The position numbers and the translations under genes are program-made. 64,000 bases of DNA from Hyphomicrobiales bacterium (GTDB lineage Bacteria > Pseudomonadota > Alphaproteobacteria > Rhizobiales > Beijerinckiaceae): assembly GCA_900470095.1 (NCBI GenBank), contig UBZM01000021.1, positions 73,535-137,534 on the forward strand, read 5' to 3'. Shown here one piece after another: positions 45,505-54,878 of this stretch. The notes under the pieces are model-generated. The model ran no database searches. It worked only from the letters and a program-made list of their open reading frames with translations, and had not been told where the DNA came from. The stretch's first letter is position 1. Every line of letters starts with the position of its first letter.

Positions 45505-45660
45505 AGGATCGTAAGCCTTGAAGCGCCTGTTCAATCGCGAAATCGGCGATGGCGGGCGCGGCGTCGTTCCGAAGCGGCGTCCTGATGCCACAAGCCCCCG
45601 CCGGACGCAACCCGTAGCGGACGAACAGCATGTGAAAAAGTCGGGACCAGTCCTTCTCTG

Positions 45661-45699
45661 CGATCCTGCTGCTGTAGAGTACTCCATTGGTAATGGAGA
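45661..45699 (+). pseudogene. Partial inverted copy of tRNA-Thr
   Basis: On the plus strand, CGATCCTGCTGCT (the tRNA 5' flank plus first bases) runs straight into GTAGAGTACTCCATTGGTAA and TGGAGA. This is the tRNA-Thr anticodon arm with one change and with about 13 bases of acceptor and D arm deleted. It is in opposite orientation to the intact gene 157 bp away and has no T arm, so it cannot be a working tRNA. It looks like a damaged inverted duplication. Confidence 0.75.
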
Positions 45700-45756
45700 A
45701 ATTGCTTCAGCTCAGAGCCGGGTGCGCTGGCGCCCTCCGGGAACGATGGTCCCGCC

Positions 45757-46470
45757 TCAATCCGCCAGCAGTAACTGTCGATCGATCCGGAAGAGCCTGC
45801 CGTCGCCGAGCATATGTGCCGTCAGTCCGTCACTAAAGAGCGGACGGAAGGCGGTATCGCGAAGGTTCAGCCCGCCGGCATAGGCGCCCATGGCCGGGAG
45901 GATGCAGCGCCGCCCGGAGAGCGCGAAGCTGCGGCGCCGCAGGGCCCGCCCGCGCATCCTGATCTTGGCCGCCGGGTGGAGATGCCCGGCGATCTCGAAG
46001 CCGGCCTCAGCCGCGTTGGGTTCGTGGCGCAGCACGACGTCTGCAATCGCGAGACAGTCCGCGGTTTCGCCGCCCATCGCCCGGCTGATCGCGGGGTCGT
46101 GGTTGCCGGTCACCCAGAGCCAGTCGCGGCCCTTCTGCAGCAGGTGCAGGGAGCGCAGATCGTCGCCGCTGATCCGCTCCTTTGCGCCGCGGTCGTGAAA
46201 GCTGTCGCCAAGCGCGATGACGCGGGCTGGAGCATGGCGCAGGATCGCCGCGGTCAGCGTTGCGAGCGTGGTCGCGGAATCATAGGGCGGCAGGAAGATG
46301 CCGCGCGCCGCATAGGCCGAGCCCTTTTCCAGATGCAGATCGGCTACGACGAGCGTGCGCTCTTCGGGCAGCCACAGCGCGCCCGAGAGATCGGGGACGA
46401 TTGCGAGCCGCCCGAGCATGAGTGCTCCGGCCTCGCGCGCTGAAAATTCGTTCGTTGCGGGCAGCGTCAC
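45757..46470 (-). CDS. pdeM: Ligase-associated DNA damage response phosphoesterase PdeM
   Basis: This 237-residue calcineurin-like phosphoesterase has all metal motifs: VVADLHLEKG, ALGDSFHDRG, WVTGNHD and IAGHLHPA. It is the PdeM type linked to bacterial Lhr helicase, exonuclease and ATP-dependent ligase. I chose the GTG at 46470 because GTGA overlaps the helicase stop by four bases and the protein then begins VTLPATNEF, as expected; a later ATG at about 46419 would cut the first strand. It acts downstream in a predicted DNA end-processing pathway. Confidence 0.9.
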   Translation of the reverse strand: MTLPATNEFSAREAGALMLGRLAIVPDLSGALWLPEERTLVVADLHLEKGSAYAARGIFLPPYDSATTLATLTAAILRHAPARVIALGDSFHDRGAKERISGDDLRSLHLLQKGRDWLWVTGNHDPAISRAMGGETADCLAIADVVLRHEPNAAEAGFEIAGHLHPAAKIRMRGRALRRRSFALSGRRCILPAMGAYAGGLNLRDTAFRPLFSDGLTAHMLGDGRLFRIDRQLLLAD

Positions 46471-48956
46471 GCCATCGCCTCTTCGAGCATCATCGCTTCC
46501 GCCTCTGCCAGGATCTCGTCGGCTGCCTCGCCATGAACCGCCTCGCGCCCGATTTCGAGCATCACCGAAACACTGAGCGGCGAAACATGGTCCAGCGGCT
46601 GATGCACGATCCGGCCGCTGATTCGTGTCAGCATTTGAGCGAGCCGCTGGATATCGAGCAAGCCTGTTGCGGCGTCGGCCCATGCGGCTTTCAGCAGCAC
46701 GTGGTCAGGCTCGTGCTGGCGCAGCACATCATAGACGAGGTCGCTCGACATCGTGACCTGCCGGCCGCTCTTCTCCTGGCCGGGGAAGCGGCGTTCGATC
46801 AGCCCGCCAATGATGGCACAGGCGCGAAAGGTGCGCTTCATCAGAGCCGATTCGGCGAGCCATGCCTCGAGGTCGTCGCCGAGCATGTCCTGGGCGAACA
46901 GCTCGTCGAGCGAGAGCGCTCCCCGGGCGACCGCCGCCGACATGTCGCCCAACGTCCAGACCGCAATACCGTAATCGTTGCAGACGAAGCCGAGCGGTCT
47001 CATGCGCGCCCGCTCCAGCCGCCGCGTCAGCAGCATGCCGAGCGTCTGATGGGCGAGGCGGCCCTCGAACGGGTAAGCGACAAGATAGAACCGCCCACCA
47101 CGCGGAAAGGTCTCGACCAGCAACTCGCCGGGTTTGGGCAGGCGCGACTTCAGCCTTTGCGCATGCAGCCAGGAGGACACCTCGTCCGGCAGCCTGGCCC
47201 ATTCCTTCGGCGAGGCGAGCATGGCGCGCACGCGGGCCGCGAGGAAGGTCGAGAGGGGGAATTTGCCACCGGCATAGGACGGGATTTTCGGATCGGTGCC
47301 CGGATTGGTGCGCGAGCAGACGACCTCGTTCTCGGTGATGCCCTCGAAGCGCAACACCTCGCCGGCGAAGACAAACGTGTCGCCGCTCGTCATGGTCTCG
47401 GCGAAATACTCCTCGATCTCACCCAGGATACGGCCGCCGCGGCTCAGCATGCCGGGCTGGCCGGGCCTTGCGCTGCGCAACCGGCCAAGCCGGACCTTGA
47501 GCATGGTCGATTCGACGATGGTGCCGACATTCATGCGATATTGCTGGATCACGCGGGGGTTGCTCGCGCGGAAGAGCCCGTCCTTGCCCCTCCGGAGCTT
47601 GGCGAAGCGCTCATAGCTGCGCAGGGCATAGCCGCCGGTTGCGACGAAATTGACCACGGCGTCGAAATCGGCCCGCGCAAGGCCGGCATAGGGCGAGGCG
47701 GTGCGCACCTCCTCGTAGAGGGCATCCGGAGCAAAACCGTCGGAACAGGCGATGCCAAGCACGTGCTGGGCCAGCACATCGAGCGCGCCGATACGGGGCT
47801 CAGGCGTGTCCTGGGCGGCTTCCGCGACAGCGTCGAGGGCGGCGCGGCATTCCAGCAGTTCGAAGCGGTTGGATGGAACGAGCAGGGCCTGCGACGGCTC
47901 GTCCATGCGGTGGTTCGAGCGGCCGATGCGCTGCATCAGCCGGCTCGCGCCCTTGGGCGCGCCGATGTTGATGACGAGGTCGACATCGCCCCAGTCGATT
48001 CCGAGATCGAGCGTCGAGGTGCAGACCACGGCCTTCAGCTTGCCCGCGGCCATCGCCGCCTCGACCTTGCGGCGCTGCTGGGCGTCGAGCGAGCCGTGAT
48101 GCAGCGCGATCGGCAGATTGTCGTCGTTGATGTTCCACAGGCCCTGGAACATGAACTCGGCCTGCATGCGCGTATTGACGAAGACCAGGGTCAGGCGGTG
48201 ATCGCTGATCGCCTTGTAGACGTCGCGAATGGCATGGCCAGTGGTGTGTCCGGCCATCGGCAGGCGGTTGGCGGATTGCAGGATGCCGATCCGCGCGCTT
48301 GCCCCGCCCTTGACGGTGACCAGCCCGGCCGATGTCCCGACACCGCCGAGATAGCGCTGCAGGTCGGCCGGCTCGCGCACGGTCGCGGAGAGGCCGACAG
48401 CCGAGAGTTTTGGCGCGAGGCTGCGCAACCGTGCCAGATCGAGCGAAAGCAGGTCTCCTCGTTTCGAGGTCACGAGCGCGTGCAATTCGTCGAGCACGAC
48501 GCGCCTGAGGTTGGCGAAGAATGGTTTCGCGTCCCGGTGCGAGACCAGGAGGGCCAGCTGTTCCGGCGTGGTCAGCAGGATGTCCGGCGGTCGCGCGATC
48601 TGCCGGGTGCGCTTGGCGGCGGAGGTGTCGCCCGTACGGGTCTCGACCGTGACCGGGAGTGCCATCTCGCGGATTGGCGTCTCCAAATTGCGGGCGATAT
48701 CGACCGCAAGAGCTTTGAGCGGCGAGATATAGAGGGTGTGTAGCCCGTCATAGTGGCCATTGGCCTCGCTGAGCTCGACCAGCGACGGCAGGAAGCCCGC
48801 AAGCGTCTTGCCGGCGCCGGTCGGCGCCACGAGCAGGGTCGAGCGCCCGGCGCGCGCCTCTTCCAGCAATGCAAGCTGATGCGGGCGCGCAGTCCAGCCG
48901 CGATAAGCGAACCAGTCGGTGAAACCTGGCGGGAGGGAGGCGGCGGGGGCATCCAT
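46467..48956 (-). CDS. Ligase-associated Lhr-like DEXH-box DNA helicase
   Basis: This 829-residue SF2 helicase of the Lhr-core type has Walker A APTGAGKT, DEXH box LDELHAL, motif III SATVREP, motif VI QRIGRSNHRMD and the family's C-terminal winged helix and beta-barrel. The length is near that of Lhr-core proteins. The ATG at 48956 begins MDAPAASLPPGFTDWF, directly before the helicase core. It is the first gene of an operon with pdeM (4-bp overlap). The ATP-driven 3'-5' translocase partners the MBL exonuclease and ligase genes nearby. Confidence 0.93.
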   Translation of the reverse strand: MDAPAASLPPGFTDWFAYRGWTARPHQLALLEEARAGRSTLLVAPTGAGKTLAGFLPSLVELSEANGHYDGLHTLYISPLKALAVDIARNLETPIREMALPVTVETRTGDTSAAKRTRQIARPPDILLTTPEQLALLVSHRDAKPFFANLRRVVLDELHALVTSKRGDLLSLDLARLRSLAPKLSAVGLSATVREPADLQRYLGGVGTSAGLVTVKGGASARIGILQSANRLPMAGHTTGHAIRDVYKAISDHRLTLVFVNTRMQAEFMFQGLWNINDDNLPIALHHGSLDAQQRRKVEAAMAAGKLKAVVCTSTLDLGIDWGDVDLVINIGAPKGASRLMQRIGRSNHRMDEPSQALLVPSNRFELLECRAALDAVAEAAQDTPEPRIGALDVLAQHVLGIACSDGFAPDALYEEVRTASPYAGLARADFDAVVNFVATGGYALRSYERFAKLRRGKDGLFRASNPRVIQQYRMNVGTIVESTMLKVRLGRLRSARPGQPGMLSRGGRILGEIEEYFAETMTSGDTFVFAGEVLRFEGITENEVVCSRTNPGTDPKIPSYAGGKFPLSTFLAARVRAMLASPKEWARLPDEVSSWLHAQRLKSRLPKPGELLVETFPRGGRFYLVAYPFEGRLAHQTLGMLLTRRLERARMRPLGFVCNDYGIAVWTLGDMSAAVARGALSLDELFAQDMLGDDLEAWLAESALMKRTFRACAIIGGLIERRFPGQEKSGRQVTMSSDLVYDVLRQHEPDHVLLKAAWADAATGLLDIQRLAQMLTRISGRIVHQPLDHVSPLSVSVMLEIGREAVHGEAADEILAEAEAMMLEEAMA

Positions 48957-49036
48957 GCGGGATAGAGATAGGCGGTGCGGGGCGAGAGTGAAATCCCGCC
49001 CCCTGTGGGCCATGGGCCCTGAGACGTTGCGTTCGC

Positions 49037-49993
49037 CTAAGCGCGCCCTGCCACGACAACCAGTCCCGGCACCGGCTTCCCGCGGTCCTTTCGCGTGCTT
49101 GCCGCCTCCAGCAGGAGCGGCGTCAGCCGAGCTTCGGACAACTGCCGCCGGAGCCAGCGTTCGCCATGGGCGAAACGACGATCCTCACCGACGATCACGT
49201 CCTCGCCGTCATGATCCTGCACGGTGAAGGCAACGAGGCCCGTGGCTGTCAGAACCCGCGCAGTTTGAGCGAAGGCCGGCGCAAGCTCGCCGAGATAGAC
49301 GAAGACATCGGCCGCGATGACCAGATCGGCCGACGCATCGCGGCGGCTTGCGAGGAATTCGACGAGGCCGGCTACGGCGAGCTTGTCATAGAGCGGGCCT
49401 CCGGCATCGCGTGTCTTGGAGCGCGCCTTCTCGATCATCCGCGCGGAGAGATCGCAGCCGGCGAGAAACTCGGTTTCTGCTCTGATCGCTTCGCCCATCA
49501 GGCCGGTGCCGCAACCGAGATCGAGTGTCATGGCGAAGGACAGGGCGCGGCTTTGCGCTGCACAGGCCCGCGCAAGCGCGTCCTTCAGCAGGGCTGGACC
49601 ATGATAGGACAGGGATTCTACGAGGTGACTGTCGAAACGTTCGGCGTAGTCGTCGAAGAGACGGCCGGAGAATGCATCGGAGGCGGCCAGTTCCGCCGGA
49701 ATCGCGCCGATGCGCGCGAGATCGAGCCTGGCGCCGAGATGATCCGCATCATCGAGAACCAGGCATTGCCGCCATGCTTCCGCGGCCTCCTCCTTGCTGC
49801 CAAGTTTCGCCTTGGCCTTGCCGTAGAGATGCCAGGCCGCGACGAAACCCGGCGCCTCCCCGAGCGTTTGATCGAGGAGATCGACGGCTGTTGCGGCGTC
49901 TCCTTCGGAGAGCGCGGCGGCCGCCCATTCATAGCGGCGGTCGAGTCGGGGATCGCCGGACGACGTCGAGAAACGAGGCTGGATTTTTTCCAT
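49037..49993 (-). CDS. TPR-containing class I SAM-dependent methyltransferase
   Basis: This 318-residue protein has one or two TPR-like helix pairs at the N-terminus (AAAALSEGDAATAVDLLDQT, VAAWHLYGKAKAKLGSKEEA). A Rossmann methyltransferase domain follows with the SAM motif TLDLGCGTGLMGEAI and acidic Asp in GCDLSARMIEKA. It is of the type that methylates unidentified, perhaps protein, targets. It stands between the helicase and exonuclease genes, on the helicase strand, 80 bp upstream of the helicase start, so it may be co-transcribed with the repair genes. A role in repair is only a guess. Confidence 0.85.
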   Translation of the reverse strand: MEKIQPRFSTSSGDPRLDRRYEWAAAALSEGDAATAVDLLDQTLGEAPGFVAAWHLYGKAKAKLGSKEEAAEAWRQCLVLDDADHLGARLDLARIGAIPAELAASDAFSGRLFDDYAERFDSHLVESLSYHGPALLKDALARACAAQSRALSFAMTLDLGCGTGLMGEAIRAETEFLAGCDLSARMIEKARSKTRDAGGPLYDKLAVAGLVEFLASRRDASADLVIAADVFVYLGELAPAFAQTARVLTATGLVAFTVQDHDGEDVIVGEDRRFAHGERWLRRQLSEARLTPLLLEAASTRKDRGKPVPGLVVVAGRA

Positions 49994-50035
49994 GAGCGAT
50001 CGACTTTATCTCACGCCCATGCACCAGACTAGATA

Positions 50036-51079
50036 ATGCGCCCTTCGGAGCTGTTGATCCCGACGCCGGCCGGCCTCTATTGCCCGCTGGCTGATATTCA
50101 TATCGATCCGGTTCGCCCGGTCGGGCGGGCGCTGATCACCCACGGCCATTCCGACCATGCGCGGGCGGGACACGGCGCCGTCCTGGCGACGCGCGAAACC
50201 CTGGCGATCATGGCCTTGCGCTATGGCGAGGGTTTTACGCAGAGCCGGCAGGAGGCGGTGCCGGGCGCGATGACGTCGATCGGCCCGGTCGATATCCGCT
50301 TCGTCCCGGCGGGGCATGTCCTCGGCTCGGCTCAGATCGTGGTCGAGAGCAAGGGACTGCGCATCGTCGTCTCCGGCGATTACAAGCGCGAACGCGACCC
50401 GACCTGCGCCGGTTTCGAACCGGTATCCTGTGATGTCTTCATCACCGAGGCGACATTCGGCCTGCCGGTGTTTCGCCATCCGCCGGCCGACGCCGAAATC
50501 GCCAAGCTGCTGGAATCGGTCAGGCTCTTTCCGGAGCGGACGCATATCGTCGGCGCCTATTCGCTCGGCAAGGCGCAGCGCGTCATGGCTCTGATCCGCG
50601 AGGCCGGCTACGAGCGGCCGATCTATATCCATGGTGCGCTCGAGACCCTGACGGAGTTCTACGCTTCGGAAGGTGCTCCGGTCGGGGAGACGCGCCTGGT
50701 TTCGGCAAGCGATCGGAAGGCGCTGGCGGGAGAGATCGTCATCTGCCCGCCAAGCTCGATTCAGGATCTCTGGGCGCGGAAATTTCCGGACCCCGTGACC
50801 GCCTTTGCGTCTGGCTGGATGCGGATCCGGGCGAGAGCGCGGCAGAGGGGCGTGGAATTGCCGCTGATCGTTTCAGATCATGCCGACTGGGGCGATCTCC
50901 AGGCAACGATCAGGGAAACCGGCGCCGGCGAGATCTGGGTCACCCATGGCGAGGCCGATGCATTGGTGCATTGGTGCGGGACGGTCGGCCTGAGCGCGAA
51001 GCCGCTGCATCTTGTCGGCTATGGCGACGAGGGCGAGGCAGAATCGACAGGCGAAGCCGCCGATGCCACGCAACTCTAG
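50036..51079 (+). CDS. Ligase-associated MBL-fold DNA exonuclease
   Basis: This 347-residue metallo-beta-lactamase/beta-CASP nuclease has the metal motif LITHGHSDHARAG (HxHxDH), FVPAGHVLGSAQI with the next His, VVSGDYKRERDPT with the bridging Asp, and a final LIVSDHADWGDL His. It is the short SNM1/Pso2-like exonuclease that accompanies the Lhr-PdeM-ligase cluster and is thought to trim DNA ends. It is divergent from the methyltransferase with a 42-bp gap. It ends 16 bp from the convergent SGNH gene. Confidence 0.9.
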   Translation: MRPSELLIPTPAGLYCPLADIHIDPVRPVGRALITHGHSDHARAGHGAVLATRETLAIMALRYGEGFTQSRQEAVPGAMTSIGPVDIRFVPAGHVLGSAQIVVESKGLRIVVSGDYKRERDPTCAGFEPVSCDVFITEATFGLPVFRHPPADAEIAKLLESVRLFPERTHIVGAYSLGKAQRVMALIREAGYERPIYIHGALETLTEFYASEGAPVGETRLVSASDRKALAGEIVICPPSSIQDLWARKFPDPVTAFASGWMRIRARARQRGVELPLIVSDHADWGDLQATIRETGAGEIWVTHGEADALVHWCGTVGLSAKPLHLVGYGDEGEAESTGEAADATQL

Positions 51080-51095
51080 CGACGGGGCGCAGACT

Positions 51096-51878
51096 CTACT
51101 GCGCGGCCAGCGCGGTATGGGAGCGGGCGGGCAGTGTCATGCCGAGCAGCGAGACGGCCATATCCCGCGCCAGGCAATCGTAACCGGCGTCGCTCATATG
51201 GAAGCCGTCACTGGCGAGCACGGCGGCGAACGCATTGGCGTCGCGCCGATGCCAGTCGAGCATCGTGTTGTAGCGCGAGAGAACGGGGATCGAGCGGCTG
51301 CGTGCCGTGTCGGCGATGGCCTCGACGAAGCTGCGATAGCGTTCGGGATCTTTCACCGTCGGAAAGTACTGCGGGTCGAGGATCACGAGGCCGGAGCCGG
51401 CCTGGCGGACGGCCGCAATCCCGTCGGAGACCATGGCCTCGAAGGCGGCGAGATCACCACCCTGCACCGCATCATTGGTGCCGACCTGCCAGATGACGAG
51501 ATCATAGCGCCGCTCGCTCAGGGCCTTTTTCAGGCGAGCGAGCGTCTGTGGAGCGGTTTCGCCCCCGATCCCGGCATTGGTGACGCTGATGGCGGCATTG
51601 GGCCAACTCTGGCCAAGCAGCTTCTGCAGGCGGGCAGGGTAGCTCTTGTCCTTGGAGGACGCGCCGATCCCTTCTGTGGAGGACGAGCCGATGGCCAGGA
51701 TGTCGAGCTTATGCTCGCGGCTGATCTTGGCTGCGATGGCAGGGAGCGGTATCGCCGCCTGCATCATCGGCGTTTCCCGGCATTCGAAGGACGCGGCTTC
51801 AGCGCTGCCGATCTGCAACGTTGCGAATGCCGAGGCCACAATGAGATTCACGGCAAAGAACCGCATCGCGGCGCGCAT
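51096..51878 (-). CDS. Secreted SGNH/GDSL-type hydrolase
   Basis: This 260-residue protein has a signal peptide (FFAVNLIVASAFATLQIGSAEA). The SGNH blocks are block I ILAIGSSSTEG (catalytic Ser), block II NAGIGGE, block III VGTND and block V DGFHMSDAGY (Asp/His). It is a periplasmic esterase or lipase of unknown substrate, possibly acting on cell-wall or polysaccharide acetyl groups. It sits between two repair genes but on the other strand, divergent from the ligase, and its exported nature argues against a direct repair role. Confidence 0.85.
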   Translation of the reverse strand: MRAAMRFFAVNLIVASAFATLQIGSAEAASFECRETPMMQAAIPLPAIAAKISREHKLDILAIGSSSTEGIGASSKDKSYPARLQKLLGQSWPNAAISVTNAGIGGETAPQTLARLKKALSERRYDLVIWQVGTNDAVQGGDLAAFEAMVSDGIAAVRQAGSGLVILDPQYFPTVKDPERYRSFVEAIADTARSRSIPVLSRYNTMLDWHRRDANAFAAVLASDGFHMSDAGYDCLARDMAVSLLGMTLPARSHTALAAQ

Positions 51879-52032
51879 CCCGACATCCTCATGACTGCTC
51901 CCTTGGCTGGTAAGGTTTCGTTCATGAATGGAGACTGAACGCCGGTGAATGACCTGATGAGGGAATTTCGGGACAGGCAGGGCCCGGCGCCAGCCTTGAC
52001 GCTTGCCTGAAACTGCAGCGGGGGAGGGCAGG

Positions 52033-53667
52033 ATGAACCGTTTCGCCTGGTTGCTCGACAGGCTTGCCTATGAACCGCGCCGCAACGCGAAGCTCGCGCT
52101 GATCGCGGATTATCTGCGCACGACGCCGGATCCGGACCGGGGGCTGGCGCTGGCTGCGATGACGGGCGGCTTGGTGTTCCAGAATGCCAAGCCGGGCCTG
52201 ATCCGGGCGCTGATTGCCGAGCGTACGGACCCGGTGCTGTTTGCGTTGTCCTACGATTATGTGGGTGATCTCTCGGAGACCGTAGCCTTGATGTGGCCGG
52301 CCCGGCATGGTGCGAATGCAGCGCCACACCTGCCCGATGTCGTCTCGGGCCTGCGAAACTCCGGCAAGACGGACTTGCCCCGCCTGATCGCGTCCTGGCT
52401 CGATGCGCTCGACGAGACCGGACGCTGGGCATTGCTCAAGCTCATCACCGGCGCATTGCGCATCGGCGTCTCCTCCCGGCTCGCCAAGACGGCCGCGGCG
52501 AGCCTCGGCGATGTCGAGCCCGACGAGATCGAGCAGGTCTGGCACGGGCTGGAGCCGCCCTATGAGCCGCTCTTCGCCTGGCTCGAAGGCCGGGGACCGC
52601 GGCCGGCCGCGACGGACCCGGCGCCCTTCCGCCCCGCCATGCTCTCACACCCCATCGAGGAGGGCGATTTCGACAAGCTCGTTCCGGCGGAATTCCAGGC
52701 CGAGTGGAAATGGGATGGAATCCGCGTTCAGGCCGTCAGCGGCACGCGCGCCGATGGGGCGCGCATCACCCGGCTCTATTCACGGACCGGCGAGGATATC
52801 GGCGCCTCCTTCCCGGATGTCACGGAGGCGCTCGTTCTCGACGGGGCACTCGACGGCGAATTGCTGGTGCGCCGCGAGAATGCCGTCCAGAGCTTCAACA
52901 CGCTTCAACAGCGGCTGAACCGCAAGAGCGTCACCGGAAAGATGCTGGCGGAGTATCCGGCTCATATCCGGGCTTATGACCTGCTCGTCGATGGCGAGGA
53001 GGACATTCGCGACTTGCCGCTCGTCGAACGCCGCAAGCGGCTCGTGGCCTTCGTCGCGCGGCTGTCCTCCGCAGTGGTGGATCTGTCACCGCCGATCGCC
53101 TTCAGCGATTGGGAGGAACTGGCGGCCGCGCGCGCAGATCCGGAAGCCTCTGGAGCTGGTGTCGATGCCGAAGCGGTCGAGGGCTGCATGATCAAGCGCC
53201 TCGATTCTCCCTATCTGCCCGGCCGGCCGAAAGGATACTGGTACAAGTGGAAGCGGGATGCGCGGCTCGTCGATTGCGTGCTGATGTATGCCCAGCGTGG
53301 TCACGGCAAGCGCTCGTCCTTCTATTCGGATTTCACCTTCGGTGTCTGGCGAACGACGGAGGAAGGCGAGGAACTCGTGCCGGTCGGCAAGGCCTATTTC
53401 GGCTTCACCGACGAGGAGTTGCTGGAGCTCGACCGCTTCGTGCGCCGCAATACGCTGAACCGCTTCGGCCCGGTGCGAGAGGTCACGCATGAGGCCGGCA
53501 AGGGGCTGGTGCTGGAAGTCGCCTTCGAGGGGCTGCAGCGTTCCACCCGGCATAAGTCCGGGCTCGCCATGCGCTTTCCCCGGATCAGCCGCATTCGCTG
53601 GGACAAGCCACCGCGTGAGGCGGACCGTATCGAGGCGCTGGAGACGCTCCTGCCGGGGCAGGGCTGA
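52033..53667 (+). CDS. ATP-dependent DNA ligase, Lhr/PdeM-associated type
   Basis: This 544-residue ligase has an N-terminal DNA-binding domain, the adenylylation motif EWKWDGIR with nucleophile Lys226, motif III RAYDLLVD, motif IV in VEGCMIKR and motif V KGYWYKWKRD. The C-terminal OB domain follows. It has no LigD polymerase or nuclease domains. The ATG at 52033 follows GGGGAGGG. With the helicase, PdeM and exonuclease genes it completes the conserved four-gene repair set of many bacteria. Confidence 0.93.
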   Translation: MNRFAWLLDRLAYEPRRNAKLALIADYLRTTPDPDRGLALAAMTGGLVFQNAKPGLIRALIAERTDPVLFALSYDYVGDLSETVALMWPARHGANAAPHLPDVVSGLRNSGKTDLPRLIASWLDALDETGRWALLKLITGALRIGVSSRLAKTAAASLGDVEPDEIEQVWHGLEPPYEPLFAWLEGRGPRPAATDPAPFRPAMLSHPIEEGDFDKLVPAEFQAEWKWDGIRVQAVSGTRADGARITRLYSRTGEDIGASFPDVTEALVLDGALDGELLVRRENAVQSFNTLQQRLNRKSVTGKMLAEYPAHIRAYDLLVDGEEDIRDLPLVERRKRLVAFVARLSSAVVDLSPPIAFSDWEELAAARADPEASGAGVDAEAVEGCMIKRLDSPYLPGRPKGYWYKWKRDARLVDCVLMYAQRGHGKRSSFYSDFTFGVWRTTEEGEELVPVGKAYFGFTDEELLELDRFVRRNTLNRFGPVREVTHEAGKGLVLEVAFEGLQRSTRHKSGLAMRFPRISRIRWDKPPREADRIEALETLLPGQG

Positions 53668-53841
53668 AGCGTCGGTCCGGAGTCTAAAGGCGAATATTCT
53701 GTTGCGTTGCCGCAAGCGCCATTCTGGTTCACAGGCTTCCGTGCCGGTTTGCAGCGCTCATACCGTCTTATCGGCTTGAAATGCTTGAGCCTGCGCCCGC
53801 CTATGGGGCAGAATAACCAGGCCTGTGGAGGGGATGACAGC

Positions 53842-54522
53842 ATGAACCGGCAAACACCGACGCATATCGTCATCGCAGATGACCACCCGCTCTTTCGCGG
53901 CGCCTTGCGTCAGGCCGTATCGCATGCGCTGGAAGGGGCGGAAGTGAGCGAGGTTGGTTCGCTCGAGGCTTTGACGAAGGCGCTGGCAGAGGACGGGGAC
54001 GCAGATCTCGTCATGCTCGATCTGACGATGCCCGGCGTCCAGGGATTTTCCGGCCTGCTGTTCCTACGGGCCGACCATCCGGAGATTCCGGTCATCGTCG
54101 TCTCGGCCAATGACGACCCGGCTGTGATCCGCCGTTGCATCGAGTTCGGAGCGCTTGGCTTCCTGCCGAAGACGGCCGAGGTCGAGCAGATGGGCGAGGC
54201 CATTCGTGCGGTGCTCGAGGGCAGCGTCTGGACTCCGCCGGGAGTCGATCTTTCAGCGCCGGTCGATGCCGAGATCGCCGACATGGTGCGTCGGCTGTCG
54301 ACGCTGACGCCACAGCAGGTCCGAGTCCTGATGATGCTGTCGGAAGGGCTCTTGAACAAGCAGATCGCCTATGAGCTGGGTGTCTCCGAGGCGACGGTGA
54401 AGGCCCATGTTTCGGCCATCTTGACCAAGCTCAATGTCGACAGCCGCACGCAGGCCGTGATAGCCGCCTCGAAGATCGCGGGAACGGCATGGGCGACGGC
54501 GGGTGCTTCGGCGACGATCTGA
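53842..54522 (+). CDS. NarL/LuxR-type response regulator
   Basis: This 226-residue protein has a receiver domain (IVIADDHPLFRGALRQAVSH, phospho-acceptor Asp60 in VMLDLTMPG, Lys in FLPKTAEV) and a LuxR HTH (LTPQQVRVLMMLSEGLLNKQ, VSEATVKAHVSAIL). The ATG at 53842 follows GGAGGGG. No kinase gene is adjacent; the kinase at 57277-58728 is 3 kb away on the other strand and the pairing is unproven. The gene stands alone between the ligase and a small membrane gene. Confidence 0.9.
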   Translation: MNRQTPTHIVIADDHPLFRGALRQAVSHALEGAEVSEVGSLEALTKALAEDGDADLVMLDLTMPGVQGFSGLLFLRADHPEIPVIVVSANDDPAVIRRCIEFGALGFLPKTAEVEQMGEAIRAVLEGSVWTPPGVDLSAPVDAEIADMVRRLSTLTPQQVRVLMMLSEGLLNKQIAYELGVSEATVKAHVSAILTKLNVDSRTQAVIAASKIAGTAWATAGASATI

Positions 54523-54607
54523 GCGTTCCGATGACGCGGCTCTTCGCCATTCAGGCGCGATTCAACCGATCTATGGCCCGTCTCGTCTATCGATAGGAAT
54601 TACGGCA

Positions 54608-54877
54608 ATGGCCAATGGCAATCTCGATCACTTCCTGGGCGGCTCGTTTCTCAGCGTTCTGGTCCGGCTGGTCTTCATTTCACTGCTGGTCGGCGCTGCC
54701 ATGGCCTTTCTCGGGCTGACGCCACGCGGCCTTTTCGACGCCGTGGCGCGCTTCCTGCGGTCGCTTGGTGATCTGGGCTTTGGCGCCGTGCGCGAGGTCG
54801 GCCAATGGGTGCTCGCGGGCGCGCTGGTCGTGGTCCCGATCTGGCTGCTGTCCCGCCTGTTCGCCTCGCGGCGCTAA
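54608..54877 (+). CDS. DUF6460 small membrane protein
   Basis: This 89-residue protein opens MANGNLDHFLGGSFLSVLVR and has two hydrophobic segments (FISLLVGAAMAFLGL and WVLAGALVVVPIWLLSRLF) with an Arg-Arg end. This matches the small alphaproteobacterial DUF6460 family. The role is unknown. It follows the response regulator by 85 bp and is directly followed by the double-hairpin repeat copy B. Confidence 0.78.
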   Translation: MANGNLDHFLGGSFLSVLVRLVFISLLVGAAMAFLGLTPRGLFDAVARFLRSLGDLGFGAVREVGQWVLAGALVVVPIWLLSRLFASRR

Positions 54878-54878
54878 A

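Noticed and set aside
46422..48743. A 773-codon open frame on the plus strand opposite the helicase
   Set aside because: The helicase motifs on the minus strand are complete; the plus-strand translation has no family features.
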